Source of the DNA: Membranipora membranacea
Lineage: Eukaryota; Bryozoa; Gymnolaemata; Cheilostomatida; Membraniporidae
Assembly: GCA_914767715.1 (NCBI GenBank)
Contig: OU612074.1
Location: 20,136,062-20,200,061 of the forward strand
DNA length: 64,000 nucleotides
Reading direction: 5' to 3'
The position numbers and the translations under genes were made by a program. The notes beneath the pieces were generated by a model. It searched no databases. It saw only the letters and a list, made by a program, of their open reading frames with translations, and was not told where the DNA came from. This document shows, in pieces, positions 34,901 through 48,800 of the stretch; the stretch's first letter is position 1; the number at the start of each line of letters is the position of its first letter.

Positions 34901-36628
34901 GGTTTTCACTGTTCACTATAACTACAGCATCTGAGGCTATATTCAGACCACCCGGCATCAACCTCCATACTTTGTTGTCTGAGCCTACAATAAGAATTGG
35001 GAACACAGACTATAGAATATAAAAAGATGCAGGAGAATGTAGTCGAGGTTCTTTCCATTCCACCTACCAATCAAATTATGAACCTGTATCCCCTCCACAG
35101 CTACATGAGTTGTCTTTCCGCTCAAGAATAACAAAATTCGGAAAGTAATCAGGGGTCTTTATTCAAGAGATGTGAAAGAACAATATTTCAAGTTTTCATT
35201 CTCATACTCAATAGAAAATTTATATTGAAGGGAATCTGTTAATGAATAGGCGTAGAGGATGAGACAGAATCTACATGTCGTAAGAATATGATCAATTTTT
35301 TCACAGATTTAAGTTCAGGAAGAATTTTTGGATTTCAAGGATAAATGATATTAGCAAAAATGATTGTTGAAATTCATTTAAATGACCTGCCATCAAGAAA
35401 TGTGCCCTTAATTATGCTTGGTGAGATCAATATACAGCAAACTTTGTTTATACAAATAGCGAGATTTTGAATCCAATGATGTAAAGGCTGGCATTGTTTA
35501 TAATTCCATTTCTTGAGCAGACCTGTTAGTTCATTGAGTGATGATATTTGTATGAGCTCAACAGCACTGCTGTCACCGCCTCCACTTATTACATTTGTAG
35601 CTGCAGCTGACTCAGAAAATAGAACAGTCTGACCATCTGTATGGGTGGCTAAAAATAAATTAAAGATAAAATGATGCATTTCAAGTTGTACTCAGAGGAG
35701 GTGCTTCTTCACCTGTAAATACGCATCTTGGTTATTGATCTATGTCTACCTTTGTACATTAGAAATGATAACAGGGGTCTCGTTAAGGGACTACACACTG
35801 GATGAGGATCCCTAATAAGAATTATGAATACAACAGAAAACAATAATCTAGAACGGGATTTGATATACATTCTTGCAGTCTACTGATCAGCCTTGCTGGC
35901 TGGGAGTGTAGCACATGTTCTGATACCACTTCTAAGTGCAGGCCTCTGATCTTAACCTTAAAGTTTAATACAATGTTCAGCCCAACAAAAGCACCACATA
36001 CCGGCGCCTAGATTACTGCCCGACTGCCCAGAATCGACCACCGTATTAACATGATGAGTATCGTCGCTAGTCATATAGACAATCATATCTTCACCATCGA
36101 CAGTCTGCTGAACGGTGACGCCATCAGCTGGGAGTTCGATAAGCTGAACACCCTGGTCATCTACATACGTATCTAGGTTACTGGTTCCGGCTACCACTGC
36201 TGCGCTCTCATCCGATAAGATCTCAATAGTTGTACCATCGGCCAGCTGGTGAGTTGTCGACATACTCCTTCCTTCGCAGTCAATGAGTATACCATTAGAC
36301 AGCCTTTCCACCACTCACCACAATTCTTCTACAACAAAAGGTTTGCATGATGAATATAAAGATTACCTGCCGCTCCTTTCTCTCTGTGAGTGTGAGATGA
36401 CAACTATATAAAATAAGGAGAGGAGAACTCCAGAGATCATCATTCATGAGTTTAATTGAAGTACTCACTTGGAAACAAGTTAACACCACTACCGATTGAT
36501 TCATCCCATCCTATGTGTGTTTGTGGGCCCACAGTAGGGACAAAGGGGTTTGCATTCAGCTTTGCAATCACCGGGGCCAATGCAGTAGTGTTTTGATACA
36601 AGTCATTTCTCAGTGTGCTGTTTAGCAT
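30330..36628 (-). CDS. CARF: Calcium-responsive transcription factor
   Basis: Coding exons (minus): 36628..36469, 36313..36002, 35648..35523, 34984..34743, 34391..34202, 33474..33388, 33075..32913, 32402..32272, 31782..31683, 31113..30969, 30482..30330; about 602 aa, all phases consistent. The DNA-binding core of the ALS2CR8/CARF family is plain: [67 protein letters not shown], then YMQLP..AHEYH and [12 protein letters not shown]. In vertebrates CARF drives calcium-dependent transcription in neurons. The N-terminal 250 residues are Gln/Thr/Asp-rich and probably activate transcription. Weak points are the acceptor before 36313 (GAG), the GTCTGC donor after 35523 and the exact C-terminus, where a donor-like GTAGGT at 30364 could lead to another last exon. 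A 65-bp 5' UTR intron (36709..36645, branch site CACTAAC) precedes the start. Confidence 0.9.
30705..30748. repeat. Perfect hairpin, second copy
   Basis: Identical to the 16-bp stem hairpin at 530-573, within the last CARF intron. Confidence 0.85.
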
Positions 36629-36870
36629 GAATGAAACAGCCACATGACTGTGTGATAACATGAGGGATTGTTAGTGAAGTGATATCGAGACAGCAACCTC
36701 GACTCTACTTACCAACCTCGTTCCTGAAGGAAATGGGTTTAAGCTAGGCCACTATGTCGAACTGCATGACATTCATTGTATTATGATGACAGAACCAATA
36801 GCCCGCTCCACTATTTGTGCACGCCCACTTCTCGCCAAAGATGAGAGCCTGAGAGAAGCATAGCTGTGCC
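36629..36870. promoter_or_regulatory. Bidirectional promoter of CARF and RPGR
   Basis: The two start codons face away from each other across 242 bp. CARF's untranslated exon ends at 36710, leaving about 160 bp for both start sites. There is a CCAAT box at 36795-36799 and an E2F-like TTCTCGCCAAA at 36829-36839, with no TATA box, which is typical of a divergent housekeeping promoter. GTGCCATGGCGAC over the RPGR start codon resembles an RFX X-box with one base missing. Confidence 0.6.
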
Positions 36871-39800
36871 ATGGCGACGGATCAAGATGACAGTGACATC
36901 CCAGGTTTGTAAAGTTTCTGCCACTCTTTATGATATTGGGACTCTGAAAGTTGTTGAAATGACAGTTTTTTCACTTTGTCCATAAACAAAATACTATGTC
37001 TATGTGAGATAATATTTTATTTCTGCCTCTTATGAGGGATTTTGAGGTATTCTAGAGTCATCAATCAAATTAATAATATTCCTTTGAGCAATGAACTCCC
37101 TCTTCCTGTGAAGAAGAGGGAAGAGGGAGTTCATTGCTTTGAGTGAGTCTTCTTTTGATCAATGATTTTCATTCATCACATCAATGAACTCCTTCATTGA
37201 TCACATTCTGTCCAGTCTGCTTCCATTGAGTACCCACCCTGCTCAACTGGCAACCCACTCTCTTCAGCAGCAGGTTTAATGTGGCTTAGAACAAGGAACC
37301 ATTCATACATTTGCATTAAATAATAAATAATAAAATAAGCACAGAATGCAAGTAGTATTCATTATTATTATTATTTAATTAATAATATATTGATGACTTG
37401 GGCTGATGATAATGGTGTTCAATTGTTGGACTGTGATATGCTGTTGAGTGTAGAGTATATATTTATTGTTGTGTATGTAATGATTGAAGTTCAGGAAATT
37501 CTTGGAATATTTCTAAACAAACTCCTCAGACTCCTATTGCACTGACCTCTCCATAGGACTGCCGCAGTTCCTGATTTTGGGCTTGGTGTGGGTGGGGGTG
37601 GGAAGGATGGAAGCATAGTTTGGAGTGAACATGACTTTTAACTGCCAAATTTGGATCATTTATCACACCCAAAACACTTTTTGATTGGTTGGAACATATT
37701 GTTGTGATGTTGCTTCGAAATGTGTCAATAGACCAATCCAATCAGAAAGTGTTTCGGGTATGATAAATGTTCCAAATTTGGCAGTTAAAAGTCATGTTCA
37801 CTCCAAACTGGCAACTGCAAAGCAAATAGAGCTTCCATCCTTCAGTCCCCCATCCCCCCCCCCTCCACCCACACCAAACCCAAAATCAGGAACTGCAGAA
37901 GTCCTATGAACTTCTGACCTGAGTGGCAATAACAAGCAGGCCTAGAAAGAGTTCAGGTGAATGGTAGTATGGCTGATGACCGCTAAGGTTCGGACTCTGA
38001 TTTGCAATGGTAGGTTCAGATGAAAACTTGTTTTTTGCAAATTGTGAAACTAAAATGGTGTGGTCAAGCTGCAATCAGCAAATTTAGGTCAGTCCAAATC
38101 AGGCCAGGTTACGTCAAGAGGCATCAATGATTATTAAAAACATGATCTTGCAACCACAAGTACAACCCTCCTACAACTAGACAGCATTTCCTGATCCTTT
38201 TCCCGAGCTACTGTGAGTTAGTTAAGTCTCAAGACTTATAGTAAGACACATGCTTTTAGGCCGAAAATTTCTGTGATTCAACCAAGTTCTTAGACTCCAG
38301 ACTTAAAGCCTTAGGTCATGCACATATGGGTTAGTGGTTATTTTGTGAACCCTGCAGACGTGCAGGTAAGAGTTTTATGATAGCACATCTTGTACCTACT
38401 GACAACACAGTACTCAATTGTTCAAATGTAACGCTGTAGTATTTATATAATCCCACAATACCATTAACTGCAATGATGAACCTCATATTATGATATGACT
38501 TCAACCTAACTTGACACATGATTATGTGGTGATTGGATGAGATTACCCCTTAGATGAAACTTACCCATGTTTCCCAATATGTTGATAATTTTTGACGACA
38601 TATGGAAAGTATGTCATTTGAAAAACACCAATAAATAATACAGGATATCATTTATAATTCACAACAACCTGAGAACTGATCGCCATTTTCTGTACTTCAT
38701 ACTTCCACTACATTAGATAGGCTCTTCATAGTGTCTAATCATAGATTCAAGAAGTTCAGTTGATGACAAGATGAGTTAATTATCAATCAATTTTTCTTTT
38801 TTTTCGTTAGCCATGCTGTCATTGATAGAAGTGCTTGTAACTATGCACCAAAGTATTTTATTAACAAGAGCCCTCAGGTAAAATAATAATAATAAGACAG
38901 TGTTATTGATTTTTAGTCAGCTGTATGAAATCATAGAGTAACACTCAGTCATTGAATCTATCAATGTTTGATCATCATCAGTGACTCTGACTATGATACT
39001 ATCGTTCTACCCTACCTATACCATAATATCATAAAACGGAAAGTTTGATGCCCTTACAGTACTTTTGAGAGAGGTCATAAAACTTGGGTCATATACCCAA
39101 GCGGGTGGAATATTAGCTAGAGTTGAGATCAGCTAAGGTAATAGAACATAATGATGGCCCATGGCTGTGGTCCACTAGTCATGTTTCTGTAACCGCAGGC
39201 GCATTGACACTCTAAAGTTATAGTGGTTGTTGTTCAGACTGTTCTTCCCATCACTGTTCTAGGCGTTCTACTGACTTATGATACAATACAGGCTTTGAGT
39301 CATGTACCAATGTTTGGATAGTCAACTTGTAAATATTCCTGACTAAAATCTCTGTTACAGCATGGATGATACTCACTGAGTTCTATTCAAAGTTGCTTAG
39401 ATGCAGTCAATCCAAGGAGCTAGTTGGTCAATCTAAATAATTAACCATATGAAAGGCTACAAAACGATTTGATGTTTGACATACTATCTCAGTCAAACCA
39501 AAATCTGATTTTATATTTATTATAGAGTCGGGAGGAGTGTTCACTTTTGGTAAGAGCAGATTCGCCGAGAATCTTCCTAATAAGTTCTGGATCCGTAATG
39601 ATGAAGTTCGACAGGTGGCCTGCGGTGATGAGCATACTGTGCTCCTGGCAGGTAGGTAGATACTGGTATGGTTAGAGAGGACAGAGCAGGTGCCCTATGC
39701 TCTGTAAGGCTGTCATGACGATTTGCTGTTTTGATTTGGCCCAAGTTATTTTTCCAAAGCTTCCAGTTGCCGATGTTTTCAAAAATTTGCAAGTTGCTTA

Positions 39801-42800
39801 TGAAAAAAGATAAAGGTCCTGTAAAATCATAGAAGGATTTGTCACCGACCATCTCACACTGAGGGATTCTGTGCTTATCCCTCAAGTTATACTGCAGCCG
39901 ATGTTATGAGCTCTTGAAAACATCTGACGCCCCCCTATGAATGCTACTTATTCATTTGATTGGACCAAATATCTTTGTTTGAATGGTCAGACTATGTCTC
40001 AAGGAGCTAATCAGTTGGGTACCTAGTGGTGATATCGATAATTGGTTTGATAGGCTGGTCTGGAAAGTGATGTTAGAGAGATGACTAGTTACACATGGAT
40101 CAGTGCATAGATTGATCAAAATTCCCTTCCATTGACTGTTACTGTTTACTGCAAGTTTATCATGTACAGTGATAAATGTACAGGTCATGATTATAATTTA
40201 TCTTTGAAAGTTGACTAGGTTGACATATATTTATTTTAGATTTCGTTGTTGTTTCTCATTGCAGAGTCCGGGAGAGTGTTTGTGTTTGGAGACAACTCAT
40301 ATGGTCAGTTAGGACTCGGAAACACAAAACCGCAAAATAAACCATCATGTGTGAAAAGTAAGTTATTGTGATACTACCCTACATAATGAAAATTTTAATC
40401 GGATTTAATTTTTACATCGGAAATCAGTTAGAATTTGATAGATTTCTCAATGATAGGAATTAGTTAATAATTACACCTCAAGTCATTGCCAAAATGCTGA
40501 AAATAATGCCGGGAAATATCCAACCCTATAGAACACCAGATTATACGATTTATGGGGCTGTCAGTATGAGATAGACCTATGAGAGAAGGTCTTTGGCTGA
40601 GAATATAGCACATGGTTACTCATGATTATACATTGATTTCAAAAATCAATGATCGGAAATTTTGGTCCAATCAGCTAAATCCCAATGCATTGCATTTTAA
40701 TGTCAGTAAATTCAGAGTGTGGATTGATTTGTTCACAAACGTGAAATGTACAACAAGCTTGTATACCTCCAAATACTCATCCATGATATAGTGTCGGTAT
40801 AGGCTGCAGCTTAGTTTTTAATTGGGTGTGAAATCTCTACCTGGATTAAAGTTTGCTCATTAACAATGGGTCAATATCAAATCCAAGTCACCCAATGACT
40901 TATATCAACACAACTCAATTACTCCATTGAAGCCTGTGATGTCTTACAGCCCTCCTCATTTTTACCCAATAGTGCATTACACAGAAAATACTACTTTTGT
41001 GACAAATGAGTATTGTGTAAATGTACCCATATGCTAATCCTGATTTGTATTTTCTGTATGCAGGTTTGAAGGGTGAGTCTGTATCTGTGGTAGGATGCGG
41101 TAAGTCCCACACACTGATTGGTACGACCTCCGGACAGCTCTTCACGTTTGGTAGTAATTCAGATCACCAATGTGCTGTCGATATGGACGGCAGTGTAGAG
41201 ACTCCTACTGAAGTACTGCTTGATGAGCCAATAGTTTTCAAACAGCTGTGTGCTGGCAGCAGCCACTCTGCAGGCCTCGACTGTAAGCCTACTATACGAA
41301 TATTGAATATTAATTTTTTTTAAATATATTTTAAAGAGTTGTCTCCTTTTAATCAGTGGCTGGACAACTCCTATCCATGTCAAAGCTTTGCCCATTACAA
41401 ATCACACATCATCTGAATAGACCACAGGCGTAATAATAAACTAGACAGGGCACCATATACAGTTACAGTGATGCACTTAATTGTGGGCGACATTGTGCAT
41501 TGGATTGTGTAGTTGCAATGATGCTATCATTGCTTTACGGTCCATATTCCATGTTTATTTTTTTGATTTTTGATCGGATTTTGAGTTTGATAATTGCTTT
41601 GCATCCAGCAGAAAAGAAACTTCAGGTGAAAATCAATATCAAACTGTTCACAGCAATCTGTTAAATCTTTAAAATTTTTAAACTCAAAATGCAATCAAAA
41701 TAGTCTGTTTGCTGATTGCAGGGTAGATGATGATCATCTATGTTGTGTCCCGATTAGGTGATGAGCTTTAGCCTGGCTCCCGGTTCTATTAGGCTCTTTA
41801 ATCTAACTCAATCAGGTCCAGTCAAAGAAGATCTGCATAACTATCGTCTTATTGATGTGATGAATGTCTATCAGTTGGTATTATCTTGTTTGCTTATTTT
41901 TTTGTAGCTAAGAACAGAGTATGGGTATGGGGAGATAACTCAGAAGGACAGCTAGGACTAGGAGACAGTTTATCTGAAGTAGAGAAACCTACAAGATTAA
42001 AAATAGATGAGAAACCGATACACATATCATGTGGATATTATCATACCGCCATTGTTACTGGTGAGTAAGCAACTCAGTCACTATGTATTTAACTTTTTTT
42101 CATTCAAGGATATTATATTGAACATGGAAACATGATGTATACAGTTACAGGTAATATGATTGACATAATAAAAGTTGGAGAATGAGAGAGCGGTAAAGAA
42201 TTCAAGACAGGCCCTTTAATTTCAAGGCGACTGACATGCTTGCTACATAGCAATAGGCCCTATATATTAACACTGATATACTATTGCATATATTACTCTG
42301 AGCAATATTACATAATTAGATGGATGTGGTCAAAGTTTCTTCAGAGAGAAATCAATCTGACCACCAGTGATCAAGTTATAGCATTACGGGTTGGCTCTTA
42401 TAAGGTACTCGGATTAAATCACTCTAACAATCAGAAATAACTCCTCGATGTGAATGTGGCCTTACTCTGCTGAGTCGAGCTTAATCCTTACCTATCCTAA
42501 AAGTCACTGAATTTGTGATGATGACATTCAACATACTCAATTTTGATTTAATTTTTCTCAGCTTGACTTATAGGAGCAGAGAGTCTAGTTTTGACTTATT
42601 TTTAAAAGAGCATTGGTCTTATTGATTGAGCCTATGTAAACGTAATTTCTCCATCCCACCTGTATGCATGGTTGGCAGGAATTATTCTAAGATCGTTCTG
42701 GTTGTGTTTGTTGTAGAATCTGGTAACCTGTACACGTTTGGTGAGGCAGAATCAGGTAAATTAGGTCATGGAGAAGGGATCTTAGCCTCAGAACCATTAG

Positions 42801-45800
42801 AAGTTGAGATATCAGACAGGGTGGTGTGGGCTTCATGCGGAGGGAGACACACAATAGCTGTTACAGGTTTGTAGGATTTCATGCTAAGCTTTCCCTGGCT
42901 ACTTTATGCGTATATTAGCATGTAACCCGGGACACTTTGTTAACTGAGATCATTTCTATAAGCAGGGAATATATTTGCGTATGTCCATCCTGTTGCATTT
43001 GGTGCCTGAAATTTTAAAACCAAGCTAGACTATGTCATCCAAGTATTTTTAGTCTCTGCCCAGTATTCCGTGACGTTATTGAATTAAGTTGTCTTGTAAA
43101 TTCCACAAGGAAATATTTTTGATATTTTCTTTATCGACAACAAGTTTAGAACATATTACATTAGACTAAGGAATTCATTATCACAATAGGCCCAATGGGA
43201 TCCTTTGAAAATTACAAAATGCATGTTATATTTTAGCAAAAGGACACGTTTATGCATTTGGAGATGGCTCCAGTGGTCAGCTCGGTCTCGGTACAAATGA
43301 ACTGGAGAGTTCTACACCAACTCAGCTTAGCCTGAGAAACATAAAAGTCAAATACGCCTCATGCGGAGAAAACTTCACCGCCCTTGTCACAGGTGTGAAT
43401 ATAATGCTTTCAGTCAACACTGGAAAATTCTTGAATGGATTACAAAGTTTCAAACAAACTTTTAATATAGGAGGTTTGGTGCTTGAAGGATATCTCTGCT
43501 CAAGACGATTTTGGCCTAGTCATTAATGGAGTTAATTTGATGGTTGTCAAACTTACTTATTGATTTATTAATATTTCTGCACAGAAGCTCGGGCTCCTCT
43601 AGCGTCTTGACTAGCTTTGTTGTTTTTTCCTCCTGCAATAAAGCTAGTCAAGGCGGACAGAGTGTGTTTTGAACAGGGATGCCTGGGGCCTTCACTCGCA
43701 ACATAGTTTGAGCTCCTCGTAACTGTTACAACTTTATTATTTATTTCTTATTATTGTTAAGAACTTCATTATTATTCTTAACTTTGTTACAGATGGGGGA
43801 CAGTTGTACACATGCGGAGATGGGAGACACGGCAAGCTTGCCCTCGGTGCTGAATCATTTACTAATCAATTCCGTCCATTTAGAGTTCCAAGATTTAGCA
43901 AATTCAAAGTCACCAAGGTAAGCTATAACAATTTGTAGCATGTGGTTTGGCAAAGTTATGTTTGGTGATAGTAGCATTCCACTGCCCATTCCGGTCAAGA
44001 AGAGAGCTTTGGCACTCAAACAAGTAAATAGTGAGCCCTCGGGAGATTTTCAACTTCTGATATCCTTGGTTGCTGCGTAAAGCCAATCTCTACATTGCAG
44101 ACTAAAAATAAGTTGCAATGTCTCAAAACCTAAAGGTAAAATGGCTTATTTTTTTAAGCACAGATTTCACTGATTGAATCTAGCATCCGAATCTCAACCT
44201 TATAGTTTAAAACCCTGTACAATACCATTCTGCTTTTTGCATCATTTCTCTAGCCATCTGGTTTAAATCAGGACAAGATTTCGTATTGTGTTTAGATTGT
44301 GAGAATCTTGTTTGTTTGTGTTTGATGAGAGCAACCCTTAGTATTTACCCAAAAAATCATGTGAGGGAAAATAAATTCTCATCAAAACCTCACTTAGTAT
44401 TATAGTTGAGAGAAGCACTGTCTTTCACTTTGTATTGAACATTTTAACCAATTTATTATCACCTCACAGGTGGGCTGTGGTGGATGTCACATGATAGCCT
44501 TAGCTCACAAGTCAGACAGTATAGCAGAGGAAGAGGAGGAGCTGGAGGACCCCCTCAACAGTACTATAGCAAATTCCCTAAGGCTCTCTGTAGATGCAGA
44601 TCTTGGTGGTTCTATATCAGCCAGAGATCGGCGAAGAGCTAAAGAGGTGAGAATAGCAGGTATTCTAAATATATATCGGCTCTGATTGGCTGCTGAGTTG
44701 TTTTGTTACCGAACAGCCAATCAGATAGATGGGTGAGAAAAGAAAAGTTTATTGTACTACCTCGATCTACTATTTGGTGTGATCTGCTCTTGGTTTTGAT
44801 CAAATAATGTGCAAAAAGAGTCGCAGGATTTACACATTTATTTTCTTTCAAACAAAAGCAGTACGTATATGATGAAGGTTGTAATATATAATATATAATA
44901 TATAGGTCTACAGGACTCAACACTTTTCCTTTACATTCTTGTAGAAAAGTTAAACAAGTTTGGCATGGTGTAAAATATGATCTGTTTGTTTTTGTGTAGC
45001 CAGTTGAGCAGGCGTTGAGTCGGACGCTGCCTCCGCTGACGTCGTCGAGTCGTGGTCTTCCTCCCCTTACATCATCACTTCCCGGTAGTAAACTAAAACC
45101 CTTAAACTCTGGCAAACTTCCATCTACGCTCGATAAACGGAAACTACCAGAGGCTAAGTTCTCTAAAGGTAAGGGTAGCACAGTAACTTGTTATAGTGGT
45201 CGGTTAGTTTGAAATGGCCTATGTATGTCATCAGCCAGGGGACGATGGCCTGATACTGAGCGATTGTAACTTGTTACCTGGAGTAATAACCTTATATCAG
45301 TCAGTCATTGAGGATGATTTGGATGATTGGGGTGAAGAACTTTTTGTAAAAACAACTCTATACCAACAGACTGCATCCAATAACGCTGTTTTTTTGAAAT
45401 TCACACAAAGAAAAGGGTAGAGATAAGATACTGACCTGGGTTCACCAGAAGTAGCAGGCTGCAGTCACAATCACATCAGACCAGTACTCCAATTCTTCCG
45501 TTACCTATCTGTCTACAGTTAATAAATGGATACATACAGATATCATCTTTAAAGTACAAGTAAGAATGTATTTTATTTGAGGTTATATTTATATTATTAC
45601 CAGATTACACACACGCTGAGGATGATGAGGAGGATAGTGATGTGAGCGTAACTCCTGAGGGAAGTTCAGCAGAAGAAGAAGATAACTATCCTAATAATCT
45701 CAAATCTAAGAGAGAACTAATGAAAAAACAGTCTGAGAAGATCGCCAACGGCAAAGGCAAACCTCAACCCTTGAAGGTAACCAGGCTTTTCTTCTTTGAT

Positions 45801-48800
45801 CAAATTATTTATTACTGCTCTCCACTTGATCACTTGCCCTCAACAAGTCTAGAAAACAGCAAGCGCACAATCCTTCATAAATCAACCTTTTTGGTGATGA
45901 AGAAGCTGTTAACACGAGATAACTCTGTCATACCCTGATCGTGCTGATCACTCTAAACAGATAAGTCATTATATGAATATTTTGACCAGCGGGTGCGAGC
46001 CCATTTAGCCAGGTTGCTGAATTTAAACCTGTGAATATTTTCATCCTATATGATCGTCTTGAGATTCTACCACTGGTAAAAACAAAAGGATAGATCATTC
46101 TAAATCATGTCAGCTCACCAGATCAGTGTTACGAAGTAGTGTCAGTGTACTGGTAGGTTTTTAGTGGTACTATTTTGTTTGTATCTTTTTTACAGAAGCC
46201 GAACTCTCGGACTCAGAGAGAAGAAGATTCAGAGGAAGAATCAGAAGAGGAGGATTCTGAAGAGGAAGAGAGGTCAGCATCTAAATATAATAAGGTATGA
46301 TCTCGCTTACAAACAGAACACTTTGTATAACTGTGTAGCTTAGAGATCAAAATTATCAAATACATATTAAAAAAAATTTATGTTTATTTGATAATGTATA
46401 TATTTATACATATATATTTATATATTGAATATAAAGGTCTTCAACTGTTGCACACCACCTGGCAATAGTTTAAGTGCCAAAACTCTGTCCTGGTTGCTGG
46501 TAGAAGCAATCTCGTATCTACCAATCACGGCTGATCTGGATTGGGGTGATGATGGAATTCCACTCTCAGCAGCCGGGTTGGGTTCGTACAGTGTAACTAC
46601 CAGAAGACTTGGAGACATTCAAATTCTAAGTGCCCTGATTGATTTTTTAGTCTGTATGTAGTGTAAGTGGCGCTGGGCAACAATATCCAGATATCCAGCA
46701 AACCCAGCCACTCACAACACTTAGTCTTCACTTCACATGTCGATATAAGTGACAAAATCAGCCGATATTAATTGTAGAAAGCAGCAGCTGCAAAGTCATC
46801 AAAAAAGAAAGTACAAGACAGCGAAGAAGAATCGGAACCTGAAACTAAAACTTCTAAGTCTGTCGCTGCTAAGAATAAGAAAAACAAGGTTAGGCTTTTT
46901 ACAGTGATTGCGATGTTGTCTTGACTTGATATATATTTTTTGATTGCTTCCTCACCAATTCTCCCTGCAAGACTGACCTTTTAATCGTAGAATTGGGATG
47001 ATACGGAACGGCACTGAAGACTAAATCAAATCGATCCCCCGGGGAAACCTATGTCCATTTGATGTATGCAATCAAACTGTCATGTTCAATCACCTATCTT
47101 TAGCAACATACACATCTGAAGGCATTGGAAGCTGCCCACAATGATACACCGTACAATATCTGCCCTGACATACACCATTGCACCCTATTGTGTGGGATCT
47201 TTCCTAAAATCATTGTAGATGAAGTGATCAATTTCTTGTCCCATTTATTGAGCAGGTTTGATTATGGGGTTATGTATTGTAGAGTAAGTCGAGTCGTCAT
47301 GCTGAGAGCGAGGAGGAAGCAGACAGCGCCCTCGAGGATAGCGAGGAGGAGATGATTTCTTCTAAAAATAAAAAATCTCCAAGTAAAAAGGTAAATTAAA
47401 CTAGCTTGTAAAAGATCTGCACTGCATCACACCTGCCAGCTTTTAAAAACCGCTTGTTTAATTTCCCCAGAACTGTATATTCTCTCCAACATGCCCCATT
47501 GTCTCTGACCAAAACTGACTCTGCATCGTCGAAACATTGATCAGTTAGACTAAACTGCTCTATAATCACCGACTGTTTTTGTTCAGAATGTTAAAGACAC
47601 AAAAAAGAAGAAGAAAGTTGTAGACTCAGACGAGGAGGAGAGTGAGGAGGAGAGAACTCCTTCTAAAACTGATCGTAAGTTCTGACCTTCATTTGTCCTT
47701 CGTCTGTCGAGTGGGGTTTATTTGTGTTCAGGCTGTTTTAAATAGAAATTCCTTGTCTAGAACCGTTATAACCTACTTCACTCTCATGAACAGATAACTT
47801 GAAACAAAGTTAACATCAGAGCAGACATCTCGAACCCTGATTGAAGAGGTAATTGGTTTGAAAGAATTCTAAGGCCATTGGAGAAAAAAGGAAAGTTATC
47901 TCATCTACATTTTTGAACATTATCTAATGTTCTTTTCCAAAGAGAGGGAGTTGTTAGGGGAGAATTTTTGGAGTTTGCTCGGAATCTCTCATTGAGAAAA
48001 GGAAATGTCAAAGTGGTCCCGTTTTGTTATCAACCTCAAGTATGGCATATAATTACAAGATTTCCCAGTTTTCCATTCTATGACCTCACCATTGTGCCCC
48101 GGTTAATTATGAGCCCAAATTGCCTGATACTAGGCACTACATGGTCTGGGTTGATCCTGATTAATTTAAGTTTGATTGATATGTTAGGCTCCAAGTTGAA
48201 GTCATCTAAGACTGGTAAGGCTACTAACATCGCACTCTCCTCAGAACTACAATCATTAATATAAAATACAATGATTTCAGCTTTTAGTTGCCCTCATTTG
48301 GTGACCTAATATTGAGTGTGTGTTGGCCCTTATTGGCTGTTGGGTGAAGAACCAACAGCCAATCAGAACCAACACATTGGCTACCTTATATAGTGCTACT
48401 GCGGCGTAGTGTACTTTTGATATTTTGAGTTCGCTTATATAACATGTACACATTAGTAGTTTAATTGCTCAAACTTTGACTGGGTTAACAGTATCAACCA
48501 AAATCCTAGCAGCATGGGTATGTGGTTGATAACGAAATACTACTAACGTCAACCCGGGCAAAATTCGAGCACGTAAGCAAAAACAGCTTCTGTTCTCAGT
48601 AACAATTTTGCCAGCCAGCTCAATTGCTCAAGAAAGATGTTAGACAAGGGCAATAATTCCTCTAAATAAATCTCGAGACTGTTGCTAGTGATGAATATTG
48701 CATAATATAAATAATTTACCGTAGGAATTTTCCATATGACTAACAATATAATGATTTAACCATGATAGTATCAATGCTTCGTGCTAATGGTCATGGATCA

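Noticed and set aside
34711-35022. 103-codon plus-strand ORF
   Set aside because: It is antisense to a CARF exon (34984..34743) whose splice sites and phase fit the CARF model.
37860-37909. Short proline-rich ORF near poly-C
   Set aside because: It is part of the foldback element's right arm and has no coding signals.
44639-45181. 180-codon minus-strand ORF
   Set aside because: It is antisense to RPGR exon 10 and its neighbouring intron; codon structure and splice signals support the plus-strand gene.
47125-47355. 76-codon plus-strand ORF reading into RPGR exon 14
   Set aside because: It is in another frame from the acidic exon 47283-47390 and begins in an intron.
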